From the NCBI RefSeq assembly GCF_022836495.1, contig NZ_BQXM01000013.1, positions 1 through 64,000 of the forward strand: a DNA stretch of 64,000 bases, read 5' to 3'. The translations under genes and the position numbers were made by a program. The notes under the pieces are model-generated. The model made no database searches, was not told the DNA's origin, and saw nothing but the letters and a program-made list of their open reading frames with translations. Shown one piece after another: positions 7,589 through 16,349 of the stretch. Position 1 is the stretch's first letter, and every line of letters starts with the position of its first letter. The DNA comes from Desulforhabdus sp. TSK (lineage in GTDB: Bacteria; Desulfobacterota; Syntrophobacteria; Syntrophobacterales; Syntrophobacteraceae).

Positions 7589-8695
7589 TCACTGCCACGG
7601 TGGTGCAGGCCTGGGCTTGCCATGATACACACACTTGATGACTTGCTCCAAGTATTGTCCGATGGCAGGACCTTGAATACGTCTGGACCAGGCTTGAATG
7701 GTTGCCCGTTCGCACACAGTAGGCGGCTTATTGTTGAAACGCTTTTCTAAAATAGATGCAAGGTCGTTTGCATCTCCTGAGCGAAAAGTCATTCCTCGAG
7801 AGTCTCCGTCCAATAATACAGAAGAACCACAGCGGTCCGAAGCCACCACAGGGGTACCCGCCATTAGCGCTTCCGATACGACTGCCCCCCACCCCTCAAT
7901 TTGGCTTGGCAAAACCAGTAGATCCGCATTCCCTATGAGAGAACGAGCCACTTCATTGCTAACAAACCCTTGCCACCTAATCTTTTGTTCAATTTTGAGA
8001 TTATGGGCCAGTGCCTCCAATCTCACTCGCTCAGGACCATCACCAAGAACGCGCAACTGCCAGTGTGGATTTCTTACCTTGCTCAAGGCCATCAACAGGA
8101 TATCTATATTTTTCCATGTGCGGAGAGAGCCGCAGAATACAACCTCGTGAACATCAGAAATCCTCGGTGATGGATATGCACTAGCCGGGGCAGGCTGTAC
8201 TGTATAACAAAAGGGAAATACTTTCTGTAGGGGAAACCCCAGCTTGCAAAACTGTTGCCGGCCTAACTCGCCCATGGCCAGAACAAAATCGATCTTTTGT
8301 CGATATAGGCGAACCTGTCCCTTGGTGTAGAAAAACCATGGCCATGAAAGCCAGCTTTTTTTGCCAAATGGTATCGCTTCTGAAACTATGCCAAGTTTGA
8401 ACGATACCCTCCGTCTGAGACGACGTATGATTGCTGCTGATCGATTATGCCGTGTGAAATTAGCAAAATGAACATCATCACAGTGACCGTCCAAGACATT
8501 CTTTTCAATTTCTTCCTGGCTCAACGCCGATTGCAGTTTCACACGTTCCGTTGTGTGGAACACAAATCCCATACAAGCGCGCTCTGCATCTATCTGCCGA
8601 TCCACACACCAAATCACCTCATGCTTCAACGCCAATGCTTCCAAGATGGGGAGAAAATGCATATTCTGATAAGTTTGGTAAAAGAAAAGTCGCAT
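7589..8695 (-). CDS. GT4-family glycosyltransferase
   Basis: A 368-residue GT-B fold glycosyltransferase. The C-terminal nucleotide-sugar domain shows 'VVFCGSLRTWKNIDILLMAL', 'RVLGDGPERVRLEAL' and the GT4 donor-binding stretch 'VLPSQIEGWGAVVSEALMAG' followed by 'VVASDRCGS'. The E-x7-E pair is present. It adds one sugar of the repeat unit on the cytoplasmic face; donor and linkage cannot be told. It is the first gene after the gap with the palindrome, 47 bases downstream of the GT2 gene. Confidence 0.85.
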   Translation of the reverse strand: MRLFFYQTYQNMHFLPILEALALKHEVIWCVDRQIDAERACMGFVFHTTERVKLQSALSQEEIEKNVLDGHCDDVHFANFTRHNRSAAIIRRLRRRVSFKLGIVSEAIPFGKKSWLSWPWFFYTKGQVRLYRQKIDFVLAMGELGRQQFCKLGFPLQKVFPFCYTVQPAPASAYPSPRISDVHEVVFCGSLRTWKNIDILLMALSKVRNPHWQLRVLGDGPERVRLEALAHNLKIEQKIRWQGFVSNEVARSLIGNADLLVLPSQIEGWGAVVSEALMAGTPVVASDRCGSSVLLDGDSRGMTFRSGDANDLASILEKRFNNKPPTVCERATIQAWSRRIQGPAIGQYLEQVIKCVYHGKPRPAPPWQ

Positions 8696-8742
8696 ATCTT
8701 TATTCCAAATAAGCTATATGGGAGTGCGACGTCAGAGTGGCG

Positions 8743-9642
8743 TCATCTTTGATTCCATAAATGTGGCAGAATCACGCGGAAGATGGGCTTGAAAAAATAA
8801 ACCGGCCAAATTACACCGGTATGTCTCTTAACATAAACATACCATTGTTTTGGTGGCAATCCTAACGGACTGATCATATTTGCCCACCTCTTTTTTATGG
8901 GAACAGATGGATCCGTCCATGGACGCACTCGATTATTATATTCACATAGTGCAACATATCCTGGTGCCATATAAAGAGGGATACCATGTTGGCGTGCCCG
9001 CATGCCGTAATCTGTGTCCCCGAAAGCATGAGTATATTCAGAGCTCAAGTTACCCAAAACCCTGAAAATGTGTTGTGTTACAAGAACAACATTACCTTCC
9101 ATCGTGTCACACTGGATCTTTTCTTTTCCAGGCGGTATGGTTTTGTCAGGAAGATGAGTTCTTGGGCTGCATCTAATTCGCCCCCCATAACTATGCCGTC
9201 CGCTCCTTGGATCACGGCAAGCCCCTATTATAATTCCATCGTGGCCTTCTTTCGCGTGGACTTCGCGCGCTGTGGCAAGCATCGTATCCAGTGCACCGGG
9301 CAGAAGAACAGTGTCATCATTCAGCCACAAATAGGCGTCATAATCCTCTTTCATCGCTTCGGCCCAGGCAAGCCTCATCCCTCCGCACCAATAAAGACTT
9401 CCGTCTCCTTGCAAAATATGCACAGCGGGGAACTGCTTACGGACGGCATCGCCCGTTCCATCGGTGCAGCCATCGTCCACCAGATACACGACAAAGCCCA
9501 CGTCCTCGCGTATATTCTGAGCATAGAGCGCATGCAGGCAAGAAAGGGTCTTTTCACGCCGGTTATGGCATGTGATAAGAACGGCAATGCGATTGATGGA
9601 TGATATCTTTTGCGAAATCATATTTTCAGGACTCGTAAACAT
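8743..9642 (-). CDS. GT2-family glycosyltransferase (rhamnosyltransferase-like)
   Basis: A GT-A fold enzyme of about 299 residues. The N-terminus has 'IAVLITCHNRREKTLSCL', then 'VYLVDDGCTDGTGDAV', the metal-binding 'LWLNDDTVL' (DXD-like) and a later 'YTHAFGDTDYGMRARQHG' of the WbbL/RfbF-type subgroup. It likely transfers rhamnose or a similar deoxysugar to the growing unit. Its start lies inside the end of the polymerase gene (17-base overlap), showing translational coupling. An alternative ATG 7 codons later is possible. Confidence 0.85.
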   Translation of the reverse strand: MFTSPENMISQKISSINRIAVLITCHNRREKTLSCLHALYAQNIREDVGFVVYLVDDGCTDGTGDAVRKQFPAVHILQGDGSLYWCGGMRLAWAEAMKEDYDAYLWLNDDTVLLPGALDTMLATAREVHAKEGHDGIIIGACRDPRSGRHSYGGRIRCSPRTHLPDKTIPPGKEKIQCDTMEGNVVLVTQHIFRVLGNLSSEYTHAFGDTDYGMRARQHGIPLYMAPGYVALCEYNNRVRPWTDPSVPIKKRWANMISPLGLPPKQWYVYVKRHTGVIWPVYFFKPIFRVILPHLWNQR

Positions 9643-10966
9643 GAGGTTTAGCAGCGCTGGGTATCAGCTTTGAACGGGACCGGATAATTGAGGTTCCGCG
9701 CCTGGATCGAAGTGCAGGGACTGGCCCCACAAATGCAAGACCAATAAAAATGGGATAACCCAAGAAACACTCGCCCTGGAGTACCAACAAAAGAATGCCG
9801 CAGACCAAAGCAGAAGCGCGTCTGTTACCACCAGAAAGTCGTCTGAAGGCTTGATAGACGGCAACAATCCATGTCAAAAAACCAAGGACGCCGAGTTTCG
9901 CGGTGAAGTCCGACATACCGTTGCCCATGCCCTCGGAACTCTCCATAAATGGATGGAGGGCATAGCGCGTGCTTGAGTGAAGCCCCCATCCCGTCAATGG
10001 ACGTTGTTGAATGTATTCCCAGTCGAAAACAAGAGAACCCATGCGCCCTCGATACCAGCGGCCCTCGCGCCGGTCGAGCGTCTCCAATTGCGAATCGATC
10101 TTCTCTCCGAGGAACGGCAGCGTCTTGTAAGCGTAGAATGTGCTGCCAATCAAAAGTGGGAGAACTAGATAAACTCCGACAAGAATACGGAAGAGTGTTT
10201 GATTCCGGTTTTGGGTGCGCCAGTCGTAATGCAGAAGGGGGATCAAGGCCAACGCAATGTAACCTGTGGTCGAAAGCGTGGTGAGTACGCCGGCGCAGAG
10301 AATCTGCAGAGAACGGACATATTGTTTGCGCGGCGTGTCGTGCTTGACAAAGGCCAAAAAGATGAGTGCGAGGATCAGGTAACCCTGAAACGCTCCCGGC
10401 TCCCAGAACATGCCAGAGTTGCGAGGCGTAAAGTCTCTCAGGAAAGTATGCAGAAACAGGGGACGCCTGGAGATACTGGCTGTGCCCAATAATTCTGCCA
10501 CACGCCAGATAATGCCCTCGACACTGATGCCCACCATCGACAAGAGGATATAGGGAATATAGAACGCAAAGCTTAGCAACGCCAGCACAACCATCGCGCG
10601 TACGAAAGTAAGTGGAAAGTTGTTCACCAAGCGAATCAGGGCATAACCAATAAAGAGCCGGACAAAAAAACCGGCCATGGTGACGAAAGGGTAGAAGGAG
10701 AAATCGATGCATTGTGCGAGCAAAATCCCCGCAAAGATAGTTCCAACGACCACAAAAACCAAAGAGAAGGGCCGTCGAGATCGCTGGATAAGAAGTAAAA
10801 AAAAGAACAGCGCCAGCAAGGCCAGTTGTGGCTCCTCTGGAATAACCCGCCCTGGTGCTGGATTGCCAGAATAAACAAGTGCCAAAAGCACGAGGGCTGT
10901 ATCCTTCCAGGAAGATTGAGGGGTGGTAACTTCAAATTGAATACGATTATCGTGCTTGGCGTACAA
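9626..10966 (-). CDS. O-antigen polymerase/ligase-like membrane protein (Wzy/WaaL type)
   Basis: A 446-residue integral membrane protein with about 10-12 hydrophobic segments and a larger loop around residues 270-340 that contains 'RRGRMGSLVFDWEYIQQRP' and 'GWGLHSSTRYALH'. Such an R/H-containing external loop is where Wzy and WaaL proteins bind their lipid-linked substrate. In this cluster polymerase (Wzy) is the more likely job, since a flippase gene is also present. The gene overlaps the upstream GT by 20 bases and the downstream GT2 by 17. Wzy proteins are too diverse for a firm name. Confidence 0.75.
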   Translation of the reverse strand: MYAKHDNRIQFEVTTPQSSWKDTALVLLALVYSGNPAPGRVIPEEPQLALLALFFFLLLIQRSRRPFSLVFVVVGTIFAGILLAQCIDFSFYPFVTMAGFFVRLFIGYALIRLVNNFPLTFVRAMVVLALLSFAFYIPYILLSMVGISVEGIIWRVAELLGTASISRRPLFLHTFLRDFTPRNSGMFWEPGAFQGYLILALIFLAFVKHDTPRKQYVRSLQILCAGVLTTLSTTGYIALALIPLLHYDWRTQNRNQTLFRILVGVYLVLPLLIGSTFYAYKTLPFLGEKIDSQLETLDRREGRWYRGRMGSLVFDWEYIQQRPLTGWGLHSSTRYALHPFMESSEGMGNGMSDFTAKLGVLGFLTWIVAVYQAFRRLSGGNRRASALVCGILLLVLQGECFLGYPIFIGLAFVGPVPALRSRRGTSIIRSRSKLIPSAAKPHVYES

Positions 10967-12266
10967 AAGCCGGTTCCTCGTTTGAGTTGACAGTGGCCAT
11001 GGCTTGGTAAATTTCCACCATCGTGTTCACAATTCTCGACACATTGTGCCTTTCTTCTGCCATACGGTGTGCCTGCATGGATAGCTTCACGGCCGTATCG
11101 TTATCCACGAACACCCGGCGGATCTGCTCAGCCAGTACGGCTTCGTCGCCCGGAGGAAAGAGCAAAGCCGATTCGCCGTCCCGGACCATGGAAGGTACGC
11201 CTCCCACGCCGGCACATACCGCCGGAGTGCCCACCAGCATCGCCTCGGCCAGAGAATTCGGACTATTCTCAATGAAAGACGGCAGAACAAACACCCTCGC
11301 CTGTAACAATTCTTCGACCATCCCTCCAGCATCGAGGTAAGGGAAAGGAACCACATGTCGTTCCAGTTTCTCTGCATGAATCAAATCCGTCAGATATCGA
11401 GCATACCCCATCTTACGGCAATTCATCCAAAGCCTCCGCCAGCCTCTGGCCTCGGGGTAGAATCGAGCCAGCGGCGTATGCACTGAAATATCCGGGAATT
11501 CATCTTTGAGCAGGGCTACGGCTTTGAGCAATACATGAAAACCCTTAAGCGGATAGGATGCTGACGAGCAGAAGATTTGATGCCGCCAGGCCCGCTGGAT
11601 ATCCCATTTCGTGCGATAAAATGGCTTTCGGATAATCTCATCGCAATGGAAATAGCGCGCAGAAGGATTCATGCGCCGCAAGTGGGCCTGGTCCCATAGT
11701 GTGCGGCCAATGAAGGCCGAGTTCGTGGCGAAAACTTCGCGCTCTCCTTCAGCACGGCGCCACCAAGCAACTTGCTGCTCCAGCAACCCATCCATACGAA
11801 CCCAATCCCGCAATGTTCGCTTGAAAAGAAGAGCGGTCAAAGGCACTCCTCCTAGATAATGCCGGGCGCAAACGTCGATGATACCCTGGATCGACAGTAC
11901 CGACGGCACACGGATGTGCCCTTTGCCGGTAAGGAGACCGTGAAACTGTTCGGTTCCGTGAATATGCATCACCTGAGGCTGGAATTCATCCAGGACGCGC
12001 TGATAGCCTGCAATGAGACTCATCGGTAATCGGTGCGCATCAATTTTGCCTTTGGGCTGGGGGACGGAATAGTAGCGTACCCCGTTAACTGAAATGCTGC
12101 TCCAGTTTTGGTCGCGCACGCTGGTTGCTACAGCTAACTCAATGCGCCGGTCGGCCACAAGAGCTTGTGCCAAGGCAGGAATCCATCCCTCGCGGGGTGA
12201 AGGTACTTGTCCCAGGGCCATTGCATGATCGGGAGTCAGGTTATTGGTTAACCAAAGAACTTTCAT
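10947..12266 (-). CDS. GT4-family glycosyltransferase
   Basis: A GT-B enzyme of about 439 residues. It opens 'MKVLWLTNNLTPDHA' and its C-terminal domain contains 'IFCSSASYPLKGFHVLLKAV' and the donor-site stretch 'VFVLPSFIENSPNSLAEAML' followed by 'GTPAVCAGVGG'. The ATG at 12266 is chosen over 12317 because the family motif begins right there. It overlaps the polymerase gene by 20 bases. Its sugar and acceptor are unknown. Confidence 0.85.
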   Translation of the reverse strand: MKVLWLTNNLTPDHAMALGQVPSPREGWIPALAQALVADRRIELAVATSVRDQNWSSISVNGVRYYSVPQPKGKIDAHRLPMSLIAGYQRVLDEFQPQVMHIHGTEQFHGLLTGKGHIRVPSVLSIQGIIDVCARHYLGGVPLTALLFKRTLRDWVRMDGLLEQQVAWWRRAEGEREVFATNSAFIGRTLWDQAHLRRMNPSARYFHCDEIIRKPFYRTKWDIQRAWRHQIFCSSASYPLKGFHVLLKAVALLKDEFPDISVHTPLARFYPEARGWRRLWMNCRKMGYARYLTDLIHAEKLERHVVPFPYLDAGGMVEELLQARVFVLPSFIENSPNSLAEAMLVGTPAVCAGVGGVPSMVRDGESALLFPPGDEAVLAEQIRRVFVDNDTAVKLSMQAHRMAEERHNVSRIVNTMVEIYQAMATVNSNEEPAFVRQAR

Positions 12267-12309
12267 ATAACTGTCTCTAAAGGATAGCAGAATGTATGGA
12301 ATTACAGAG

Positions 12310-13422
12310 CTATCCATTCAATGCATGATCTAAGAAGCATTTTGACTGAGATATATATTCTCTGATTTTCTCGTTGACTTCTTTAAAGTCCAAAAAAGGT
12401 TGGTCGCGATGAAATTCAGTATCTGCCTGAATCAAACGGCTTTCCAAACCGCATATTGCCAACAAATCTCGCATTCTTGTATTCACATCCTGCTTGATAC
12501 GATCAAATACATAAAATTGTTTTTCTAAAATAATGGAAAAAGCAGTTGCGTGGAATGAATTCGAAACCACTGATTCTGCACCTTTGACTAAAGAAAGAAA
12601 TGTTTCTGGCCCACAATCATAAAAGTCCCTGTCGGCGCAAGGAGTCTTGCCGTAATTATTCACGGCATATATTTTCAATCGCTTCTCTTTCGCCACTCCC
12701 TTTACAAAATTTTCGATCAATGGATTACGTTCAAAATCATAGAGAAGTATATATTTCCCCTTGAAATCCTTCTGTGCCATATGCTCCCATTCAAGCTTAT
12801 CCAAAAGGAAAACAGGGTCCAGCACGTGATTCCCTCTATCGATACCAAGCGATTTCAACACTTCAATGCCCGAGGTCTCTCTTACGGATATGAAATCAAT
12901 GTTTTCGATCATCGATTTAACAAACTTATGATATTCAGGCAGTATTTCTTTCACGGCAAAACTGGCCGCGTATGCAATCTTTCTGCTCCCCTCCGGGGCG
13001 AAATCCAGATAAAAGGCGGGATCTCGTCCATTGTTATAAAGAGTGTTCCATATTTGATCACTGCCCGCAATATACGCATCCGCCAGGGGAGGATCCTCCT
13101 TTAATTCCTTATACGTTGCATAACGCTTGCTAGTGATACTCATGTTTTTTTTCTTGAAAGAATCAAACGGAATCTTTGCTTTACTTGCAATCAGTCGTCC
13201 TGGAAACTTCAACGCCAGGTATAGTATTTTGATGAAAGCGTTTCTATCTCGCCATCTTCCACCTAGTAGCCACAGGGCATATCGTGTCGATAGGTAATCC
13301 GGTTTGTAATCTATAATTTCAACATCATGCCCTTGTTTCTGCAAATACTTCATCAGGGCGTAGGCTTGCAAAGTTGCGCCATGGTTATATACATCATGAC
13401 ATGTAATCGTTTTAATTATCAT
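12310..13422 (-). CDS. Polysaccharide pyruvyl transferase family protein
   Basis: A protein of about 370 residues of the CsaB/PssM-type family that forms ketal-pyruvate groups on sugars from phosphoenolpyruvate. Family signs are the opening 'IIKTITCHDVYNHGATLQAYAL', split here as 'HDVYNHGATLQAYALMKYL', then 'YIAGSDQIWNT', 'YAASFAVKEIL', 'ISVRETSGIEVLKSLG' and 'VVSNSFHATAFSIILEKQF'. The ATG at 13422 is preferred to 13446. It overlaps or abuts the FrhB-like gene, its usual partner. The sequence is markedly AT-rich compared with genes beyond 22 kb. Confidence 0.85.
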   Translation of the reverse strand: MIIKTITCHDVYNHGATLQAYALMKYLQKQGHDVEIIDYKPDYLSTRYALWLLGGRWRDRNAFIKILYLALKFPGRLIASKAKIPFDSFKKKNMSITSKRYATYKELKEDPPLADAYIAGSDQIWNTLYNNGRDPAFYLDFAPEGSRKIAYAASFAVKEILPEYHKFVKSMIENIDFISVRETSGIEVLKSLGIDRGNHVLDPVFLLDKLEWEHMAQKDFKGKYILLYDFERNPLIENFVKGVAKEKRLKIYAVNNYGKTPCADRDFYDCGPETFLSLVKGAESVVSNSFHATAFSIILEKQFYVFDRIKQDVNTRMRDLLAICGLESRLIQADTEFHRDQPFLDFKEVNEKIREYISQSKCFLDHALNG

Positions 13423-13426
13423 TTCT

Positions 13427-14563
13427 CTACCATTTGGCGAGTGCAATTAGTTTATGAAAAATGCTATCGACTTTGTTCAGAAGCCTTATTTTAAAAAAGA
13501 GATATTTAAGCGGCGTATAGCGCTGAAGATTCTTCATTACATATCGCCTTCTTTGTGGAAGGAGCAACGGTCCTTTCATTTGGCCTTCACCAACAATGTG
13601 AGCTGGCTCTTCTTTTACGACACAAGCTGTTTTCAGTTCATCGATGATTTGAAGGCCTTTTTCTGTGTTGGCAAGAACTCCCGATATTCCCTCTTCATTT
13701 TCTGCGTAAGTTTCCCCCCAAAAATCCCCTATCCGAATGTCAGCTGAGCTTTGGTGTTCTTTGAATTTGCAGCTTTGATAGCAGGCCTTGTTTAAGCAGA
13801 GATTACTCAAAAAAAAGCGATGAAACAAATCGTTTTCCTTGAGCGAGGACGCCTTCTCCCTATTACCGGATTTGATAGTTATCGTATAGGAATGCCAGCC
13901 ATTACGTTTGTCACGGAAATTAACGTTATCAATATTATCAAAATGAAATTCTTCCTTCTTTGCATTCAGATAGCTGTCCCACAGGAGGTAAGAGGGGACG
14001 CCATGGCAAAAAAAATCTACAAGCACATAATTGTTTTCTACGCCTTTTATTCTTAACCACTTTCGCAGGGAATCGACCTGGCAGGGAGTGCCGAAGACCA
14101 CCCATTTGTCGTTTGCGGTGAGCCTGCAAAATCCAGGAGTGGTGAAGCTTTGAATATATTTGGATCCCATGGATTTTTTGAACTCGGAAATCGTACGAGC
14201 TACAAAATGTTCGGCGCGATTTTCGTGATAATTATATTCCACACCACAAGCCTTGTACCCCTTATTGATCAACAGCTTTGCAATTTCAAATCCGACCCCT
14301 CCTGACGTACACTTCCTGCGAACTCTGGCATCTTTGCTATAGGCCGCATAACCTTTTATATTTTCAGGCTCCAATCGTTTTATATCGTCTAAGTAGGAAC
14401 AAACCTTCTCGCACAGCGAGCAATCTATACATCGCGTCGGTTCTGTGATCGTAGGGACATAAAAGCCTTCAGTTGATCGCTTCATCCCGATAATGTCTTT
14501 GGGACAAGCGATTACGCAGACACCACAACCATAGCAGTCATCTATTTTATGAGCTATATTCAC
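13427..14563 (-). CDS. FrhB/FdhB-like iron-sulfur protein (coenzyme F420 hydrogenase beta family)
   Basis: A 378-residue protein with two [4Fe-4S] motifs at the N-terminus ('CYGCGVCVIACP' at about 9-20 and 'CIDCSLCEKVCSY' at about 43-55) followed by FrhB_FdhB N- and C-domains ('CTSGGVGFEIAKLLI', 'FGTPCQVDSLRKWL', 'VDFFCHGVPS', 'IRIGDFWG'). In polysaccharide clusters these proteins sit beside pyruvyl transferases, as here. A redox role in making or modifying a sugar or the ketal is suspected but unproven. F420 need not be involved. AT-rich, like its partner. Confidence 0.8.
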   Translation of the reverse strand: MNIAHKIDDCYGCGVCVIACPKDIIGMKRSTEGFYVPTITEPTRCIDCSLCEKVCSYLDDIKRLEPENIKGYAAYSKDARVRRKCTSGGVGFEIAKLLINKGYKACGVEYNYHENRAEHFVARTISEFKKSMGSKYIQSFTTPGFCRLTANDKWVVFGTPCQVDSLRKWLRIKGVENNYVLVDFFCHGVPSYLLWDSYLNAKKEEFHFDNIDNVNFRDKRNGWHSYTITIKSGNREKASSLKENDLFHRFFLSNLCLNKACYQSCKFKEHQSSADIRIGDFWGETYAENEEGISGVLANTEKGLQIIDELKTACVVKEEPAHIVGEGQMKGPLLLPQRRRYVMKNLQRYTPLKYLFFKIRLLNKVDSIFHKLIALAKW

Positions 14564-14813
14564 AAGTGTCAGTCCTTACAGACCCTGGTAAAGGTATTCA
14601 ATCCAGCTACTCGCTACCCCGTGTTTATAGGGTAGAAAATTTCTCATAGTGATGGTCCTCTGCGTCTGCGCCCGCTTCGTCGCCTTCCGGAGAAAAACCT
14701 TTGGTGCAGAAGGAGTATGCCACGATACAATGGGAAACGACTCATTCCCCCCCGAAACAAGCGTTACTGCCAAGCAATACAAATCGGTCAGAAACGGGAC
14801 GTTTTCCCGCATA
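14564..14813. other. Gap between two cluster genes
   Basis: A 250-base stretch with no recognised gene. A short frame on the minus strand shows no family resemblance. It marks the boundary between the AT-rich pyruvyl transferase/FrhB pair and the rest of the cluster. Confidence 0.4.
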
Positions 14814-15998
14814 TCAGGCAAGCTCCGGTTGCCGCAATCCATGCTTTAGTTTTTGAAGAAGCCACCATGCCCGCGAGCAGCGTTGCCGGTGATAAGAGGA
14901 GAGAGGGATTTTTGCCAGCGGTACGGGGGAGAAGCGGTTCGGATCGTGAGTTTTTCTCAGTTCTTCAATTAAGCTAAGATAGCTGTTCACGGTGGCTTCA
15001 GGTGTGAAATTCTCTTTCTGCTGTTGTTGCAAACGCTCCTGGATTTGCCGGTAGCGTTCAGGATTGCCCGCTAAAATCCGGATGCGTTCGGCGTAGGCTT
15101 TGGCATCCTTGCCAGGAACAAGAAGTGTGTCTGCATCCTCGCCCAAGATCCAGCGATAAGATGGGATATCGCTGGCGATGGGAACACACCCTGCCGCCAT
15201 GGACTCGACCAAAGACAGCCCGAACCCTTCATAATTAGAAGGGAAAAAGCCAAATTGTCGCTTGCTTAGGAAAGTCCCGACGGTTTCGCGCGATATTGCG
15301 CCAACCAACCGAATGCAATTGCCCAATCCGAAATTCCGGATCTTGTCTTCCAGCTTATGGCGATCCGCCCCATCGCCAGCTACATCAAGGGTGAACTCAA
15401 TTTTCAGTTTTTTGCAGGACTGTGCAATCTCAGGTAACATCAAAATGTTTTTATCAACATCAGTCAATCGTCCCAGATACGCCAGTTCCAAAGGTGCATG
15501 TAATCTTGGCATCTCACCCGATGTAACTATTACTGAATTTGGTATAACTTCGATTCGACTGTGCGCGTTAGCTATGTTCAGCAATCGTTGTACCTCGGGA
15601 GAAGTTCCCACTAATGCATCCACGTAGTGGCTCTCCGATTTTCCTTCAGAAATAACAGGATCATTTGTTGACCGAATTACCGATAATCGAATAGTACTGG
15701 CGGATAATGCAGGCAGGATGAGCGTTGTTTCGGTGCTGTGATTGTTGATTACGACATCATATTTAGATAGGCGATCCAGCGTGATCTCAAGCCGCCGCCT
15801 CAGCCAACGTTCACCCAGGCAGATTGCTTCCACTGGCCAGCCATCACGGCGCGCCCGCTCATAGTCGGAACCAATCTGTCCATCCGTAGACAAAATATCC
15901 GCTTCAAACCCTGCCTTTATCATGCCGCTGGCGAGAATATACGTAGAAGTTCCGACTCCGCCGAGGGGAAAGTGGCCGATGCATAGTGCAATTTTCAT
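14814..15998 (-). CDS. GT4-family glycosyltransferase
   Basis: A 394-residue GT-B enzyme. It opens 'MKIALCIGHFPLGGVGTST', with the glycine-rich loop typical of GT4 N-domains, and has 'LAYLGRLTDVDKNILMLPEI' in the middle and the donor-site stretch 'FFPSNYEGFGLSLVESMAAG' followed by 'CVPIASDIPSY'. It adds one sugar of the repeat unit. It is the first glycosyltransferase after the flippase in the direction of transcription. Confidence 0.85.
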   Translation of the reverse strand: MKIALCIGHFPLGGVGTSTYILASGMIKAGFEADILSTDGQIGSDYERARRDGWPVEAICLGERWLRRRLEITLDRLSKYDVVINNHSTETTLILPALSASTIRLSVIRSTNDPVISEGKSESHYVDALVGTSPEVQRLLNIANAHSRIEVIPNSVIVTSGEMPRLHAPLELAYLGRLTDVDKNILMLPEIAQSCKKLKIEFTLDVAGDGADRHKLEDKIRNFGLGNCIRLVGAISRETVGTFLSKRQFGFFPSNYEGFGLSLVESMAAGCVPIASDIPSYRWILGEDADTLLVPGKDAKAYAERIRILAGNPERYRQIQERLQQQQKENFTPEATVNSYLSLIEELRKTHDPNRFSPVPLAKIPLSSYHRQRCSRAWWLLQKLKHGLRQPELA

Positions 15999-16349
15999 AT
16001 TTTTAGCGCATCTTGTAAAAATGAAACAGAAAATGGAGTTTCGATACAGGGTAGATCGCCTTTATCGACACAATAACGCAAGATCCTGTGGCATTCTAAA
16101 CGCCTCAATGCAATCCCTTGTCTATAGCGTGAGCGAATTGCCTGATTTTGTAGATCCAGTGTAGGATTCGTCTAGGTTATTAGGATGTTCCCCCGAGCAA
16201 AATAACCTTTTCACTATGGCGATGAGCTCTTGATGCAAATGAAATACGAACAACCACGGAAGGCCTCATAAGTCCATCAACTGTCTCAAATCTGCTATGG
16301 ATATTTTGTTCAAGAGAATCATGCATCGCTCCTATTTCAATATGTCTCG
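15999..16349. other. AT-rich gap
   Basis: There are 351 bases between the flippase stop and the GT4 start. I see no gene and no obvious hairpin. The AT-richness could allow an internal promoter for the GT4 gene downstream on the minus strand. Confidence 0.4.

Noticed and set aside
14576-14842. 88-codon minus-strand frame between two cluster genes
   Set aside because: It overlaps the end of the GT4 gene and shows no family resemblance.
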